Shown here one piece after another: positions 33,602-44,680 of a stretch of 64,000 nt of DNA. This stretch comes from Porites lobata (Eukaryota; Cnidaria; Anthozoa; Scleractinia; Poritidae), in NCBI GenBank assembly GCA_942486035.1, contig CALNXK010000132.1, positions 757,001 to 821,000 on the forward strand. The letters are read 5' to 3'. The notes under the pieces were generated by a model. The model saw only the letters and a program-made list of their open reading frames with translations. It searched no databases and was not told where the DNA came from. Each line of letters begins with the position of its first letter. The first letter of the stretch is position 1. Position numbers and translations under genes: made by a program.

Positions 33602-34480
33602 GGTAGTTTGACCAAAAAGGAACTGATGAAGATGCCTCAATTTAAAGCAGTCGAAGCTGGTTTAACCCTAACCCTTTCTCTTCAGCTCTGTAGGAATGTA
33701 CTATTCTGTTGAGTAATATTCCACCCAATTTATGGTTACTTCCTTGGCTTGTTTTTCCGTGTTTGTAAATGCCGGGCAACCATGCAATCAGATTGAATGC
33801 CCAAAGTCCGACGTGATCAGTATAAAATTTTTCGGCTCGCGGATTTAACAAACAACTGTACAGAACCCTTAAATGAGAAAAGCATGCGATGGAAGAAATA
33901 CGTTTGCATGGCAACTAAACTACAAATTTTAGACTAGTAATCGAACAAATGACAAACAAATGCTATTAAACACCCATGCTCAGCTTGTGAATAGTGCGAA
34001 AAAAGCAGTGAATCATTTCTCGAAGTACGGGAAGGAATTGTGTCTTTGAGAGTACTTAGTATTTTTAAGTCCGCAACCAGTTACATGTATTCGTGCCGCT
34101 CGCTCAACTGATGTGTTTGGGGTTAAAGAGCCATGTTCATGGTTGATGTGATGTTCAGAAAACCATGTCGTGGCCTTGACTCCAAACGTTTTTTCTTTAA
34201 CTGTATTTCAAGCGTTAGCATGCTCTTTTTTTTGCGCTTAGTTTACCTTCAGAAATATAACAAATACACTCTCTTTCCCGGAATACGCCGGTTTTCTTAA
34301 CATTTTTAGATGCAGCCTTTATTTGGTTCGTGATGATCGACAGGGCGAAACAATAATTATCGATATTGAACACAATATTCCTCGCGTTTTCCGTTTGCTG
34401 TTTATCTACTTTTAGCTTTTTGGAGTCTTCGATATGTGTGCCATGCTTTGATAATCAGTATTACATACAATCAAACCTCC
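33602..34480. repeat. 5' flank of the membrane protein gene, duplicated block
   Basis: Non-coding, and similar throughout to about 37745-38520, sharing CTATTCTGTTGAGTAATATT, GGCTTGTTTTTCCGTGTTTG and AATTTTTCGGCTCGC. This is the upstream part of the tandem duplication unit and probably holds the gene's promoter. Confidence 0.8.
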
Positions 34481-34481
34481 T

Positions 34482-34545
34482 CGTGGTAGGACTCGCTTAG
34501 CAGTCGGTAGTGGCTGACTACTGAGCGGGATGTCGTGGGTTCGAC
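34482..34545 (+). mobile_element. tRNA-derived SINE, 5' part
   Basis: tRNA-like head ending at a B-box (GTGGGTTCGAC). It is interrupted here by the hAT-like element and resumes at 35768. The fine structure of the A-box is weak. Confidence 0.55.
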
Positions 34546-35767
34546 CAGGGCGGATAAAGGTTGGGCGGCGAAACGAGCGCGTCCGAGCAAAAAGGTGCGA
34601 TGCAGTGCACTGGGACTCTGCTTAGAAATGTCGCTTGTTTTCGACTTCGGTCAGGGCTTGCGATGTGGTTTGTCCATTAGACACTGCCGCTGTCACTGAA
34701 TTATGGCGGCTTGATTTGCTTTCTTGCACTTCTTCCTCGTTCCTTTGTGCTGGTACGCTGTCTCCGAGAGGCAAATGTTGCTATTTCTGCGGGAGGTTTA
34801 GTTGGAATAGACAAACATCTCTTTCAAAGGGCTTCTCTGATTACTTCCATGACTCTACCACTGAATTATATTTTCGTTCTACTACTCGCCAATGTCGATG
34901 TTATTCCAAAACAAAAACAACTAAGTACTGTCAAAAACACGAAGGAAAATGTCATCCATGGCAAAACTAAAAGGCAGCAGATCGTGTGTTTCATAACTAG
35001 ATGACGTGTATTTTATAAATACGTGCAGCTCGTGCAAGGTGCAATTACGCTAACTTCAATCACCATCATCCTTCTTTTTAATTTTGAAAAAAAACATCTC
35101 ATACGTCTTTCTGTTTCTTCGAAACTTAAAAATTAGTTTCCCCTCAGTTTTTACTGTTTACCTTGTTTTGTTTTAGGGAGAAAAACGGAGAAAAAACCTT
35201 ACAACTAAACTCAATAAATTTTGTTTCCATGCGGTGGCCGGATTTGCGACGCATTGCGCGAATCGCCATGGCGCGTTGCTCCCGAGAAGCAAAGTTTGAA
35301 GGAGTACAACGCCACTATATCAAAATATATCGATCTAATTTTTTGTTATGTTACATAAAATTTACCCCCTTTAAGATATGTAAAAATTGAGGTTAAGAAG
35401 TGGTAAGGTTTTGCAAAAGAAACGGCGAAAGACGATTAGGTGATATTTAGTGGAAGAAGGAGGTATTCAACTCTTTCAAATTAAATTCAAATTTTGGCAT
35501 TATACGACCAACAAGTTTGATTTATAGGCATACAGACACAAACATATGAAACTGTTTATTGATATTGTTATGAAACGAATTTATCTATTTAACACTGTAG
35601 CCTGAAATTACAGAAAGAAAATAGGATTTCCGGTTTACAAAAAGAAAAAGTTCGCCGGCCCAGCGCACCGGAAGCGCGGAAAGAACGCTCGTGCTAGTCC
35701 TACTCCGCATCACACATTAAATGAAGAGCGGAGCGCTCGTTTCATCACCCAACCTTTATCCACCCTG
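34546..35767. mobile_element. Non-autonomous hAT-like DNA transposon
   Basis: A 1222-bp element. Inverted ends read CAGGGCGGATAAAGGTTGGG on the left and CAGGGTGGATAAAGGTTGGG (reversed) on the right, continuing to GAAACGAGCGC (about 35 bp). The 8-bp duplication GGTTCGAC occurs at 34538-34545 and 35768-35775. CAGGG ends with an 8-bp duplication are diagnostic of the hAT group. Short frames inside (34635-35004) have no recognisable transposase. Confidence 0.9.
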
Positions 35768-35950
35768 GGTTCGACTCCCGGGGTCGGACCAATACTCAGG
35801 GTCTTGAAATAACTGAGAAATGAAGGTACTGCATTTTGTCTGCAAACGGCTAGACCTTCGCGTGGCTCGGATGACTACGTAAAATGGTGGTCCCGTCTCC
35901 AGTAGGAGACGTAAAAATTGTGTCCTCAATTAGTACTTTACTGCTAGCCT
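35768..35950 (+). mobile_element. tRNA-derived SINE, 3' part
   Basis: Begins with the second copy of the B-box (GGTTCGACTCCCGG) and continues through a non-tRNA body. Its 3' end is not sharply defined. It is the continuation of the head at 34482-34545. Confidence 0.5.
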
Positions 35951-36029
35951 AAATACACTGACACTTATTCCATTCCGGCTTTTTTTGGGGGAGGGACCAC
36001 CTTCCCTTAGCTACCAGCTATCCAAAACA

Positions 36030-36250
36030 CCAAACTTGTGTTCTTGGAACTAACTCCTCGTCACCAGACTTTAACAGACCCAATCATTTGAATTGCAGTA
36101 GCATCTCCCACTGCTGTCAATACTGCGCATGTCGAGACTGTACGTCTTGCGCCATGGGAAAATGTAGATGGATCCGGCTGTTTGAGGTTTTAAACTCTGA
36201 AAAGTATCTTTAGACTAATGGCAAAAAAGGATGCATCGAAGCCCGTCATA
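36030..36250. repeat. Segmental duplication block B, copy 1
   Basis: Shares TGTGTTCTT, CTCGTCACCAGAC, CGCATGTCGAG and GACTAATGG.A in order with 38595-38810. It abuts block A copy 2 at about 36250, the junction of the tandem duplication. Confidence 0.65.
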
Positions 36251-36835
36251 TTCACGAAACTGGGATATGAAACGTTTTGAAGGTATGCGATGTACGTAAA
36301 ATGATTAAAACAAAGGTTGTTCAGCATGTTTTATCGGATTTTTCCTTATTACAGTTTTGCCGGATTAGGGGGGAATCCACAACTATATATTGCGCCAATT
36401 ACTGTGGACCCTAAACAATCCCTTAGCACTTAAAAGACGTTTATCATTGTTTTATTACAATTATACAGCCTACTAACGTTCAAAGCTAGATACCTATAAA
36501 AATTTATAGGCAATTTTGGACTAGTGATACTGATAATTGTACCATCTTGAGCGTATCTCAACCGAGTGAAATTATATCTGGCTGCTTATGGTTAGCCTTG
36601 TGTTATAAACTTTCAGTGGAAATTTTTATTTTATTTGTTAACTTTTACTTCTTTTACGACTCCACAAGCGTACACTGAGCTTTTAACTTCTACTGTGGAA
36701 ATAGATCGAAATATAGCTTAAACGAATAGTTTGTGCGTATGCAAGCATACAGTCATGTATCTGTGTATCGAAGTTCAAGCCAAGATTTTCTGTCACCTTA
36801 TAGTCAATTACATCCTAGACGACACACCTACAGTA
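36251..36835. repeat. Segmental duplication block A, copy 2
   Basis: Copy of 27908-28530 (for example TTCACGAAACTGGGAT, then GGGGGAATCCACAACTATAT). Here it lies within about 50 bp of the 3' end of the decayed membrane-protein gene, showing the order before repeats invaded copy 1. Confidence 0.85.
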
Positions 36836-36883
36836 GATATTTCAGTTAGGTGTAGGAAGAAAAATAGTATTGAACATCCCTAA

Positions 36884-37702
36884 ACCTATCCACCAATCTG
36901 GCGTGAAAAACATGAGAGAAATGAATGCCGAAGAACAACCAGGTTCATCAGGTTTTTTCTGGTTTCTTTTGTCAGAGAATCGAAACAAGTCATGATCTTT
37001 GGCACTGATCCCGACATAAACATCACCAAAGTCTTACAGAAAGGAGTGATGTCCATCAACTTTGTTTCAGATAAAATAGCGCAAAAATAGGTCAAATATA
37101 ATTTATACAGTACTGTTTTTCAAATTAGCTTATACAAGTTTGGTTTGATAGGAAGTAGTTTTTCGCAATACTTTTCCAAAATTTTCTTTGGTATTTTCCT
37201 CGCCAAGAGAGTATTCTCTCTTGTTTTTACTTTTTTTATGGATAAAAATTGTAATGTCTAGAAAAGATACCATTTATTTCCTCTTCCTGTAGTAGCACAC
37301 TGAGTAACAAGGCAAGATTTTTGTCTCTCAAGCTACGAAAAATAAGCTTAACCTGGGGAGTGGAATGCGAAAAAATAAGCTTTAGAAAGTCGTAGGAAAT
37401 TTATTAGATAGGTAAGCTTCGAAAATTGTACAAGAATGGAACGGTCATCTAGAAACTTTTAGCCTTTCTCAAGCCATAGAAAAATTCTAGGCAATTTTTG
37501 CTTCTCCGAACAGATATTTTACAGAAAACTGTACAGTTCCAATGGAACTTGCTGCCTGAGAAGTCGCTCTGCTCCGTCTTATCCCTGGGAGTCTTAAAAA
37601 TCTCTTGAGTATCGGTAGTATATGAGTATATCCCGTGAGGCTTGACATAACGATGTTAATAGCATGCAGCAAAGTGAAACACATCCGCGAAATACCGAAC
37701 AT
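36884..37702 (-). pseudogene. Internally deleted, frameshifted copy of the 726-residue membrane protein gene
   Basis: The 5' part (37487-37702) starts MFGISRMCFTLL and keeps the upstream region, including bases encoding the segment after the signal peptide, then loses frame. The 3' part (36884-37340) keeps YFCAILSETKLMDITPFCK and FMSGSVPKIMTCF, matching YFCATLSVTKVMDITPLSK and FMLGSVPKIMACF of the intact gene. About 1.3-1.4 kb of middle sequence is missing and stops interrupt the remainder. Confidence 0.88.
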
Positions 37703-37744
37703 GATTAGGTGGTTTGACCAAAAAGCAACTGGCGGCTGCGATGC

Positions 37745-38520
37745 CTCAATTTAGAGAAGTCGAAGCTGGCTTTATGCCCCTTTCTTATCAGCTCTGTCGG
37801 AACGTACTATTCTGTTGAGTAATATTCCACACATGTTATGCAGTTACTTCGACCTTGGCTTGTTTTTCCGTGTTTGCAGGTGCCGAGAAACCAATCAGAT
37901 TGATTGCCCAAGTCCGACGTGATCTGCGTAAAATTTTTCGGCTCGCTAATTTACTAAACAACTGAAAAAAAACTGAGCCTTAAATCAGGAAAGCGTGCGA
38001 TGGAGGAAACTAAAAAAATTGCAGAACCGAATCAAACCGAATACAAAATGCCAACAAAGGCTCAAACAGCCAAAACTTGTGGAATAGTCCGAAACAGGGA
38101 GTCATTCCTCGAAGTACAGGAAGGGATTCTGTCTGTCCTTGAGTCATGAGAGTACTAGTAGGTGCAGCCAATTATATATTTGCCGTTTGCCCAAATGATG
38201 TGTTTGAGGTCAAATAGCTTCTATGATGGTTGATAGAATGTTCAAAACACCATGCCGAACCCTTAGCACCCCTTCTTTTCTTTAATTTTATTTCAAGCGC
38301 TAGCATGCTCTTTTGTGTACTTGGCTTACCACTAGAAATATAACAAACATATCTCTTTCCTTAGAATACGTTTCTAGATATCGCGGTGTTTGCTTCATGA
38401 TGGCCCGCTGGAGCGAAACCAGAATAATTATCGATATTGTCCACAATATTCTTCCCGTTTTTCCTTCGTCGTTTATATCTTTTTAGCTTTTTGGAGACTT
38501 TGCTGTAGACCATGCATGCT
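37745..38520. repeat. Duplicated 5' flank, copy 2
   Basis: Counterpart of 33602-34480 upstream of the decayed gene copy. Substitutions and small indels are present throughout. Confidence 0.8.
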
Positions 38521-39255
38521 TGTTTAAAAACGCTAGAACTACGTGCAGTCCAACCGCCACCACCAATTCTTACCTTAAGCGACACTGATAGCAAAACTGT
38601 GTTCTTACAACTCCACTCGTCACCAGACCCAATTATTTCAACTGCAAGCTAGCATTTCGCAATGCTTCGCATGTCGAGCTCCTGATCGAAACTATTTTTC
38701 TTTCGCAAGGGGGAAATCATTGGAATCCTCTCTATCGTACTTTAGTTTGATGTTTAACACAAAAAAATGACTAATGTTAGACTAATGGTCTGTAATGTCG
38801 AAAAAGGTTACATGTATCGAAGCTTTTTATATTTTTGCCCATTTTCAGCCGCCTACCTCAGCTGTTGCGAGAGAGACGTTTGTATGTATGGGTATAGAGG
38901 CAGCCTTTGACGTCATCACCGTTATGAGTGTTAGCTTACGTGGCATTCGAGGTTATACAACAACAGTAACAATTTGCATGCCACTATAATGTTTCCCTGA
39001 CAAACAATTTTTGTAAGGCATGTATATATAGCAGTTTCTAACCTGCTTGGCAGTTTAAAGTTAATCTTGAAAATTGTTACCTCACTGTGGGAAATGTTAA
39101 AATCAAAATCAGTTTGCTATGCACAGATTTGGCCCACAGGCTCCGTAGCTGGAGGAAAAGGACAAGAACGGAGTCAAACAGCAAATATCGCCGAGTGGTG
39201 GACTGGGAAGGGGGAAGGGGCGGCTCCAGGCCTAGTTTCCCACGCAGACGTTATT

Positions 39256-39627
39256 AGGCAGCTTAAGCAACATCGACGGCGACGGCTACAAAAACGTCAC
39301 TTAAAAAGTGTATTCGCGCTGCTTCAAACTTTATCACGCTTATTCCATCTCGTTTACTTCGTGAAATGTTGGCAAATGTTTTTGGAGTTGAATTCTAAAG
39401 GACTGTATCAAAGTTCCGGAAAAGAAAAGAAAGTTGTTGTCTTGTGTTCCCGTCCTCGACAAAACGTGAATTCAGGCACTTTCACGTTGTAGTCGGGCAA
39501 CGACGGCAAAGAAATGTACAAAAAAGAGTGACGCACGTGCAAAGTTGTTGTTTTGCTAATCAAACCTATTGCTTTTTTTGCCGTCCTCGTTGCCTTCCGC
39601 GTCGTCGTTGGTTAAGCTCCCTATTAG
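39256..39627. mobile_element. MITE with GCTTAAGCAAC ends
   Basis: Ends GCTTAAGCAACATCGACGGC and (reversed) GCTTAACCAACGACGACGC. The interior shares GGCAAAGAAATGTACAAAAA and GTGCAAAGTTGTTGTTTTG with 47643-48006, and TTGGAGTTGAATTCTAAA with the repeat near 50405-50815. Confidence 0.75.
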
Positions 39628-40163
39628 GGGTTCGCAGCAGACGTTTGTGGGACAGCCTAGGAGCACGTGATGAACCCCTCAGAAAGTCCGCGTGGGAGGC
39701 TACCGTCACCAGGCCATCGCTCGCCGAATTTTTTTCTTCCTTTTCCCCCGCTACGTAGCCTGCTGTCAGGCTATTTTCTTTTGCTCTCAAACCAGAAATA
39801 GCCAGGGCGCCAGGGTACTGGATCATGCACGACTGCGCTGCATGACAACAAGGTTAAATTCAGTGACACAGTATGTTTGACAACACCTTACTGAATAAAC
39901 AGACCGAATTAAAAAAAGAATGTTGTGCATTATTTTATTAGCCCTTCACTGATGATCAATAACTTAAAATTTTATTATTGTAGGGCGCGCTCAAAGCAGT
40001 AGGCGCGAAATTTTTTTCCTACTTTGTTTTTATCCTGTGAGAAAAACTCTAAAATGATTGTAAAATCTATATTTTGCCGGAAGACTATTAATTCACCGAA
40101 AAATTGTTATTGAGAGAAAACAACTTTGGAATGATTCACGCCATAGTCTGCACAGCTCGCGGA

Positions 40164-40189
40164 GATGACAACAACAACAACAACAACAC
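40164..40189 (+). repeat. (AAC)n microsatellite
   Basis: About eight ACA/AAC triplets in a row. Confidence 0.85.
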
Positions 40190-41254
40190 TCACCTCTTTT
40201 CCTTACTATGTTAACAAATTCAAATTTATATAAATCATGGTTTACTGCCGAGTTTGGATGATTTTGTGCTCACAACAACTCGAGGAAACGAATAGTTTAA
40301 CGTCAACCATTCAGACGCTCGCGCTATTGAATTTGATTAGGCGAATTTTCTAGCTATGTTATAATTTGATTTTGTGCCTAATAACAAAGAACCATTCAGA
40401 CCCTTGCCTATTATTCATTTCATTATGATACCGTGAACAATCTTCTGGCAGTAGCCCTCTTCAGGGTAAACGTTTCTATAACTCACTGCCGGGCTGGCTA
40501 AAACAGACAATTACGGACTCTGTTCGTAGTCATTTATTATCTTAAGCTTCTCCTGCATCAGGCCGGCCTGCACCTATTCCAAACAAGATTTTTGATTGGC
40601 TGGGAAAACAATAGGGATGGTGTCATAGTAATGCCCCTATTCCTGAAAACAATAGGTAGTGCAGGTTATAAGGACCGATGAAATAAGAGTTTGGATGGGT
40701 GCAGGTCAGTCGCCTGCAGCAGGCTCAGTACAATACAGCTTATAGTTTTTCATACGAATCTGTTCAAGCTCTAGTTTTGTAAGTACATCCATAATTTTAA
40801 TTTTTTGCCGGATATGTTTAAGGTCTATTAGGTTTCTATTTATTAAAAGCATGAGAGGATATCGGCCTTTCTTGGACTGAAAGATGATATTTTTGTATGT
40901 TCTTTTTTTTTATTATTTTCCTCCGTTCATTTAAGTTCACTAGCTTTACAAAATAAATAGAGAAGGACAAGACACAGTTAAACTACTGATAGAAGAAATG
41001 AGGAAACTTCGATGTTTCTGTTCAGTTTTCATTCTTAGTTGACTTTTTAGGACATTTTAACACAAAACTATTACATTTGAAAACAGTAAAAGGATTTCTT
41101 TCTCTCTTCAAAATTCGCGGCTATCATTTACTTGATGACCATTTGAAAAAGTATTCACATTGAACAGCTCAAAACTAGTATATGTGAGAATAACAAGATA
41201 GGACAAAACTATAAAATCTGCTCTCAGGATTTTTAGGAATTTTAAACTGAGCTA

Positions 41255-41850
41255 TCATGTGCGAAAAAAGTTATGATCTTTGGAATGCTCGAGTTAAAAA
41301 CTTCTGCCAAAAAATGGAGGCCATGATTTAGCGTTTTCGGTATTTTTTATGGACATCCATCAGTAATTATCTGTACCAGCTACTCGACAAAGAATCTAAC
41401 ATTTTCTCACAAAAGAAAATTTTACCAAATTTTGCAGTTGTATATATATTTATCTGGGATTACTCTTTAGATTCAATTAAAAGCAAAATGATCACTAATG
41501 GAATGATTTAGTAGAACAACAGAAAAGGAACGTCAGTTGACGACGACGAACAATATCGATATTAGTAGGAACAAGATAATTGTCCGAAAGTGAATTAACA
41601 TTTGTAATGGAAGGTTGCGGATCCGTAGAAGGACGTCGACAATTGACCAAATGGCAGAGCAATAAGGCAAATTGAGCACCGGAAGTATCGAGGAAAAATG
41701 TTGTTATATTGTAAGTATTCAACAAAAAGTGCCGGAAGAAAGAACATAACGGGGAGGATAAAAATACGCATTATGAATCTTTTTATTCTGTTCCACATCA
41801 TGCGCGGAATCCTACTGGACTTTGCCAATCCCGATAATTTCGTCAAAATC
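41255..41850 (-). pseudogene. Third, strongly decayed copy of the multipass membrane protein
   Basis: On the minus strand, WNRIKRFIMRIFILPVMFF and LPALFVEYLQYNNIFPRY match WNRTKRFITRVFVLPVPFL and FPAVFVEYLHYNYILPRH of the intact gene. In a shifted frame, RNLPLQMLIHFR matches CDLPLKMLIHCR. Stops and frameshifts prevent translation. The lower part (ATGATCTTTGGAA) matches the region encoding the later segments. Confidence 0.75.
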
Positions 41851-44680
41851 TTCTGATTTCTTCCAGACGTTTCTGTCGCTAAATCAGGCTATCAACTGAC
41901 TTCCCGTTCTGTCGCTAAATCAGCCTATTTCGCGACGCCACCAACGGTTTTCCCGCGAAATGACGTCTGAGAAACGAGAGCAGAAATTCCATACTGATGA
42001 CGCGTCACTACCCAGATCTGCGTAGTGCTTTTAAGGTAGTGCTTACGGATTGGTTGCAACCCAGCTAGGCACGCGCCCAATCCTAAGGCGATGCACTTCA
42101 ATCTTTGATTACTAATGGTGTAGTTACAGCTTGTGAGCCTGAAAAGGTTGTTCAAGGGTGCCTTAATCCAATAATAAAAAGAGGCACGCGATGCATGCAA
42201 AAGTATTCTATTTTGTCGGCCGCAAACTAATTAGTCCGTGATCGTGCCCTCCCTATATACCTACATTTCTTTGAGGGAAGGAGAGCATGAGACATTTATT
42301 TACCACTTAAATTGTCAAAAAACCGGAATCAGGAGTTGTTTTTGATTGGTCTAAACACGCTACGTCTGATACAGTTCTGTTATTATTGGCTAGACAATAG
42401 GTTCTGACATTCCTACTACGGGAAACGTTTTTTCTATAAACATGTACATTTAAAGGAGATCACGTCATTTATCGTTATAAAGTCACGTGACAACATAAGA
42501 TTGGACTTTCCTGATGCGTCACATACATGGTACACTGTATCCATGACATTTGCAACTTTCAGGTTCCCCATGATGCGATTTTATGCAATTCCCCATAAAA
42601 ATTTGTATTTGCATTGTTTCCAATTTCTCTTGAAACTTAGGATCTCCCTTGAGAAATTCAAAACAAAACTTATACCAGTCTTTTTGGGGAAAACAAATTG
42701 CATTATGGGGAAGGTAAAAGCCGCAAATAGCTTTGTCATTCTAAGAATAACTACCAGAGTTGTAATGACCTAAAAGAATGCAGGCCACGCAAGTTTGCAG
42801 GGCAATGGACGGGATAGTAACGTACCGTAAAATTCCAAAAATAGCCCCTCCATGTATAGGCCCCTCTGAATATGAGCCCCCGGGGACTTGTACTTGAAGA
42901 GTGCCCTCAAATACAAAATAAAACAAAGCAAAAACGGTACAGTAACATAACTTTTTGTATTTGCAAAGAACTATTTCGTGTCTGCCAAGTGTTTGTAGTC
43001 AGAAAGTGTCACAGTTAATTGCTCTTTGCGTGGTTCCTCTTCACTCTTGGCTTTGATTTCCTCGGTTCACATAGACAAAGTACTTGCATGGCTACGTTTT
43101 AGAAAGGTCTTTGTCCTCAAGGCAAGTTTCAGTCAAAACGTTCTGCAAATTACTGACGTAAATTTTAAGACGCAAATTTCCCGAGCCTAGCCGATTTTGA
43201 AACCGTCGTGCAAACTTCCCTACGTATATAAGCCCCTCCAAACATAAGCCCCTCAAAAAGGGCGTTTGAAAAATATAAGCCCCGGGGCTTATTTTCGGAA
43301 TTTTACGGTATTGTATCCCACCTGCAGATTTTCAAGACTAAGGTTAAGTAATCTTTTTATCCGCACTGGAATCCTTTGTACGAGTATAAGGTAAATTCAG
43401 TTTCAAAGAATAGGGAATAACCAAATCTGAAGAAATATAGAACTTCTGTCCACATGGGCTCAGTGATGTGTCAAGATGTGGACTGGATCATAATCATTAC
43501 AATCATGAAAATGAACACAATTCATAAATATACCGTTCGCTTCAGATTCCAAATCAGATCCTATATCAGTCCAATCATTGACTTTATTAAAGGCTTGAGA
43601 AATTTTCCTTCGAACCACCCTCTCTCCAGCATGCAAAAAGAAGTTCTGACTGACCGGGCTAACGCACAAGACATACTTTTTAGTTAATTTTCAGCAAGAC
43701 GCATGGACGTTTGTGTTCTGGACTTAAATGGCCATTCAGTTAGAAAATGAATAAACAATTTCAAGATTTCGGTAATTTTCCTACTTGGGTATACTAAAAA
43801 TGATTAAAAAAAAAATTCCTCTCCGTTAAAACGATATTTAAAAAGAAACAGGTTAAAGAAAAATGGGTGAAATTAGTATTTCGCTTCATTTGAGTGTAAT
43901 AACTTAATCGCCTTAATTATAATGCGGAGGCAAAATGAAAGAAGTCTTAATGGAAGTCGGCTTTTTAAATTTGTTGATGGTAATTACGATATAGACTGCC
44001 AAAAAATCAGATCATTTTCTCTGCTTTGCTTTCGGTTTAGATTTATAAAAATTTCCCTGGTTACTATAGTTCGTTCTTGAGGCAATCTACCCCGAAAGAA
44101 AGAAAATGGATCCAATAAAAATATGAATCAATCAAAAATTCCCAAAAGTCTAATTTGTACTTCGTGAATTTTTGCAAAGCGTTTATAATTGTGAAGGCCT
44201 ACATTAAACTGATACTATCTATTCCAGTCGGTTCTTATTAAATTTCAATTGTATGGGAATTGCTAAAAGTATCAGACTTACTTTATTTCTAAATCCATGG
44301 GGTTTGTAAGGCCGAAATTGAAGACTTTGTTTACAAAATTCACTAAATCAGAAAGCTAGATTAGCTCGTTAATTTCCATCCTATTATTAATTAATTGTAA
44401 GGCCTGTCTGCCCACCGACCACAATACACCAAAATTCGAGCGGGAAACTTATTACCAAAAAGCAACATCGATACATTTGGTACCGTTGTTTTTTTAATTT
44501 AGCGATTCGATATATCATCTGAACGCTTTGAACAGTGTAAATAAGAATTCATTATTGACTGAATTCCCAGAGAACTCGCCCTGTTTTGCGCTTGTTAATG
44601 TTCCCCGCAGCTGACGAAAAGTGAGTTTCCACCGCTTGTTGTGAACTTATCGTTTGTATTCAGGTCTTGGTTTATCAAGA
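41851..44680. other. Intergenic stretch upstream of the first nicotinic receptor gene
   Basis: A MITE at 42825-43308 and otherwise AT-rich sequence. Short open frames at 42501-42773 and 43454-43687 show no domain. The promoter of the receptor gene probably lies toward the right end. Confidence 0.45.
42825..43308. mobile_element. TA-flanked MITE with AAGCCCC repeats
   Basis: TIRs CCGTAAAATTCCAAAAATAG and (reversed) CCGTAAAATTCCGAAAATAA are flanked by TA (42823-42824 and 43309-43310). ATAAGCCCCTC-type words recur at both ends. No transposase. Confidence 0.9.

Larger units (their letters stand above)
38521..41254. other. Gene-free repeat-rich stretch
   Basis: Holds duplication block B copy 2 (about 38595-38810), a MITE (about 39256-39627), a TAGCCTG-type repeat near 39755, a segment near 39870-39900 shared with 26885-26910 (TGTTTGACAACACCTTACTG) and a short (AAC)n run at 40164-40189. 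I see no gene. Confidence 0.6.

Noticed and set aside
33602..33640. N-terminal extension of the 726-residue membrane protein
   Set aside because: The extended frame starts with TTG, and the signal peptide begins properly at the ATG at 33601.
34635..35004. Two overlapping frames (about 100 codons) as a transposase
   Set aside because: They lie inside the hAT-like element but show no hAT motifs, and the frames overlap each other.
39067..39880. Frames of 60-141 codons
   Set aside because: They fall in MITE sequence shared with 47643-48006 and 50405-50815; not conserved protein.
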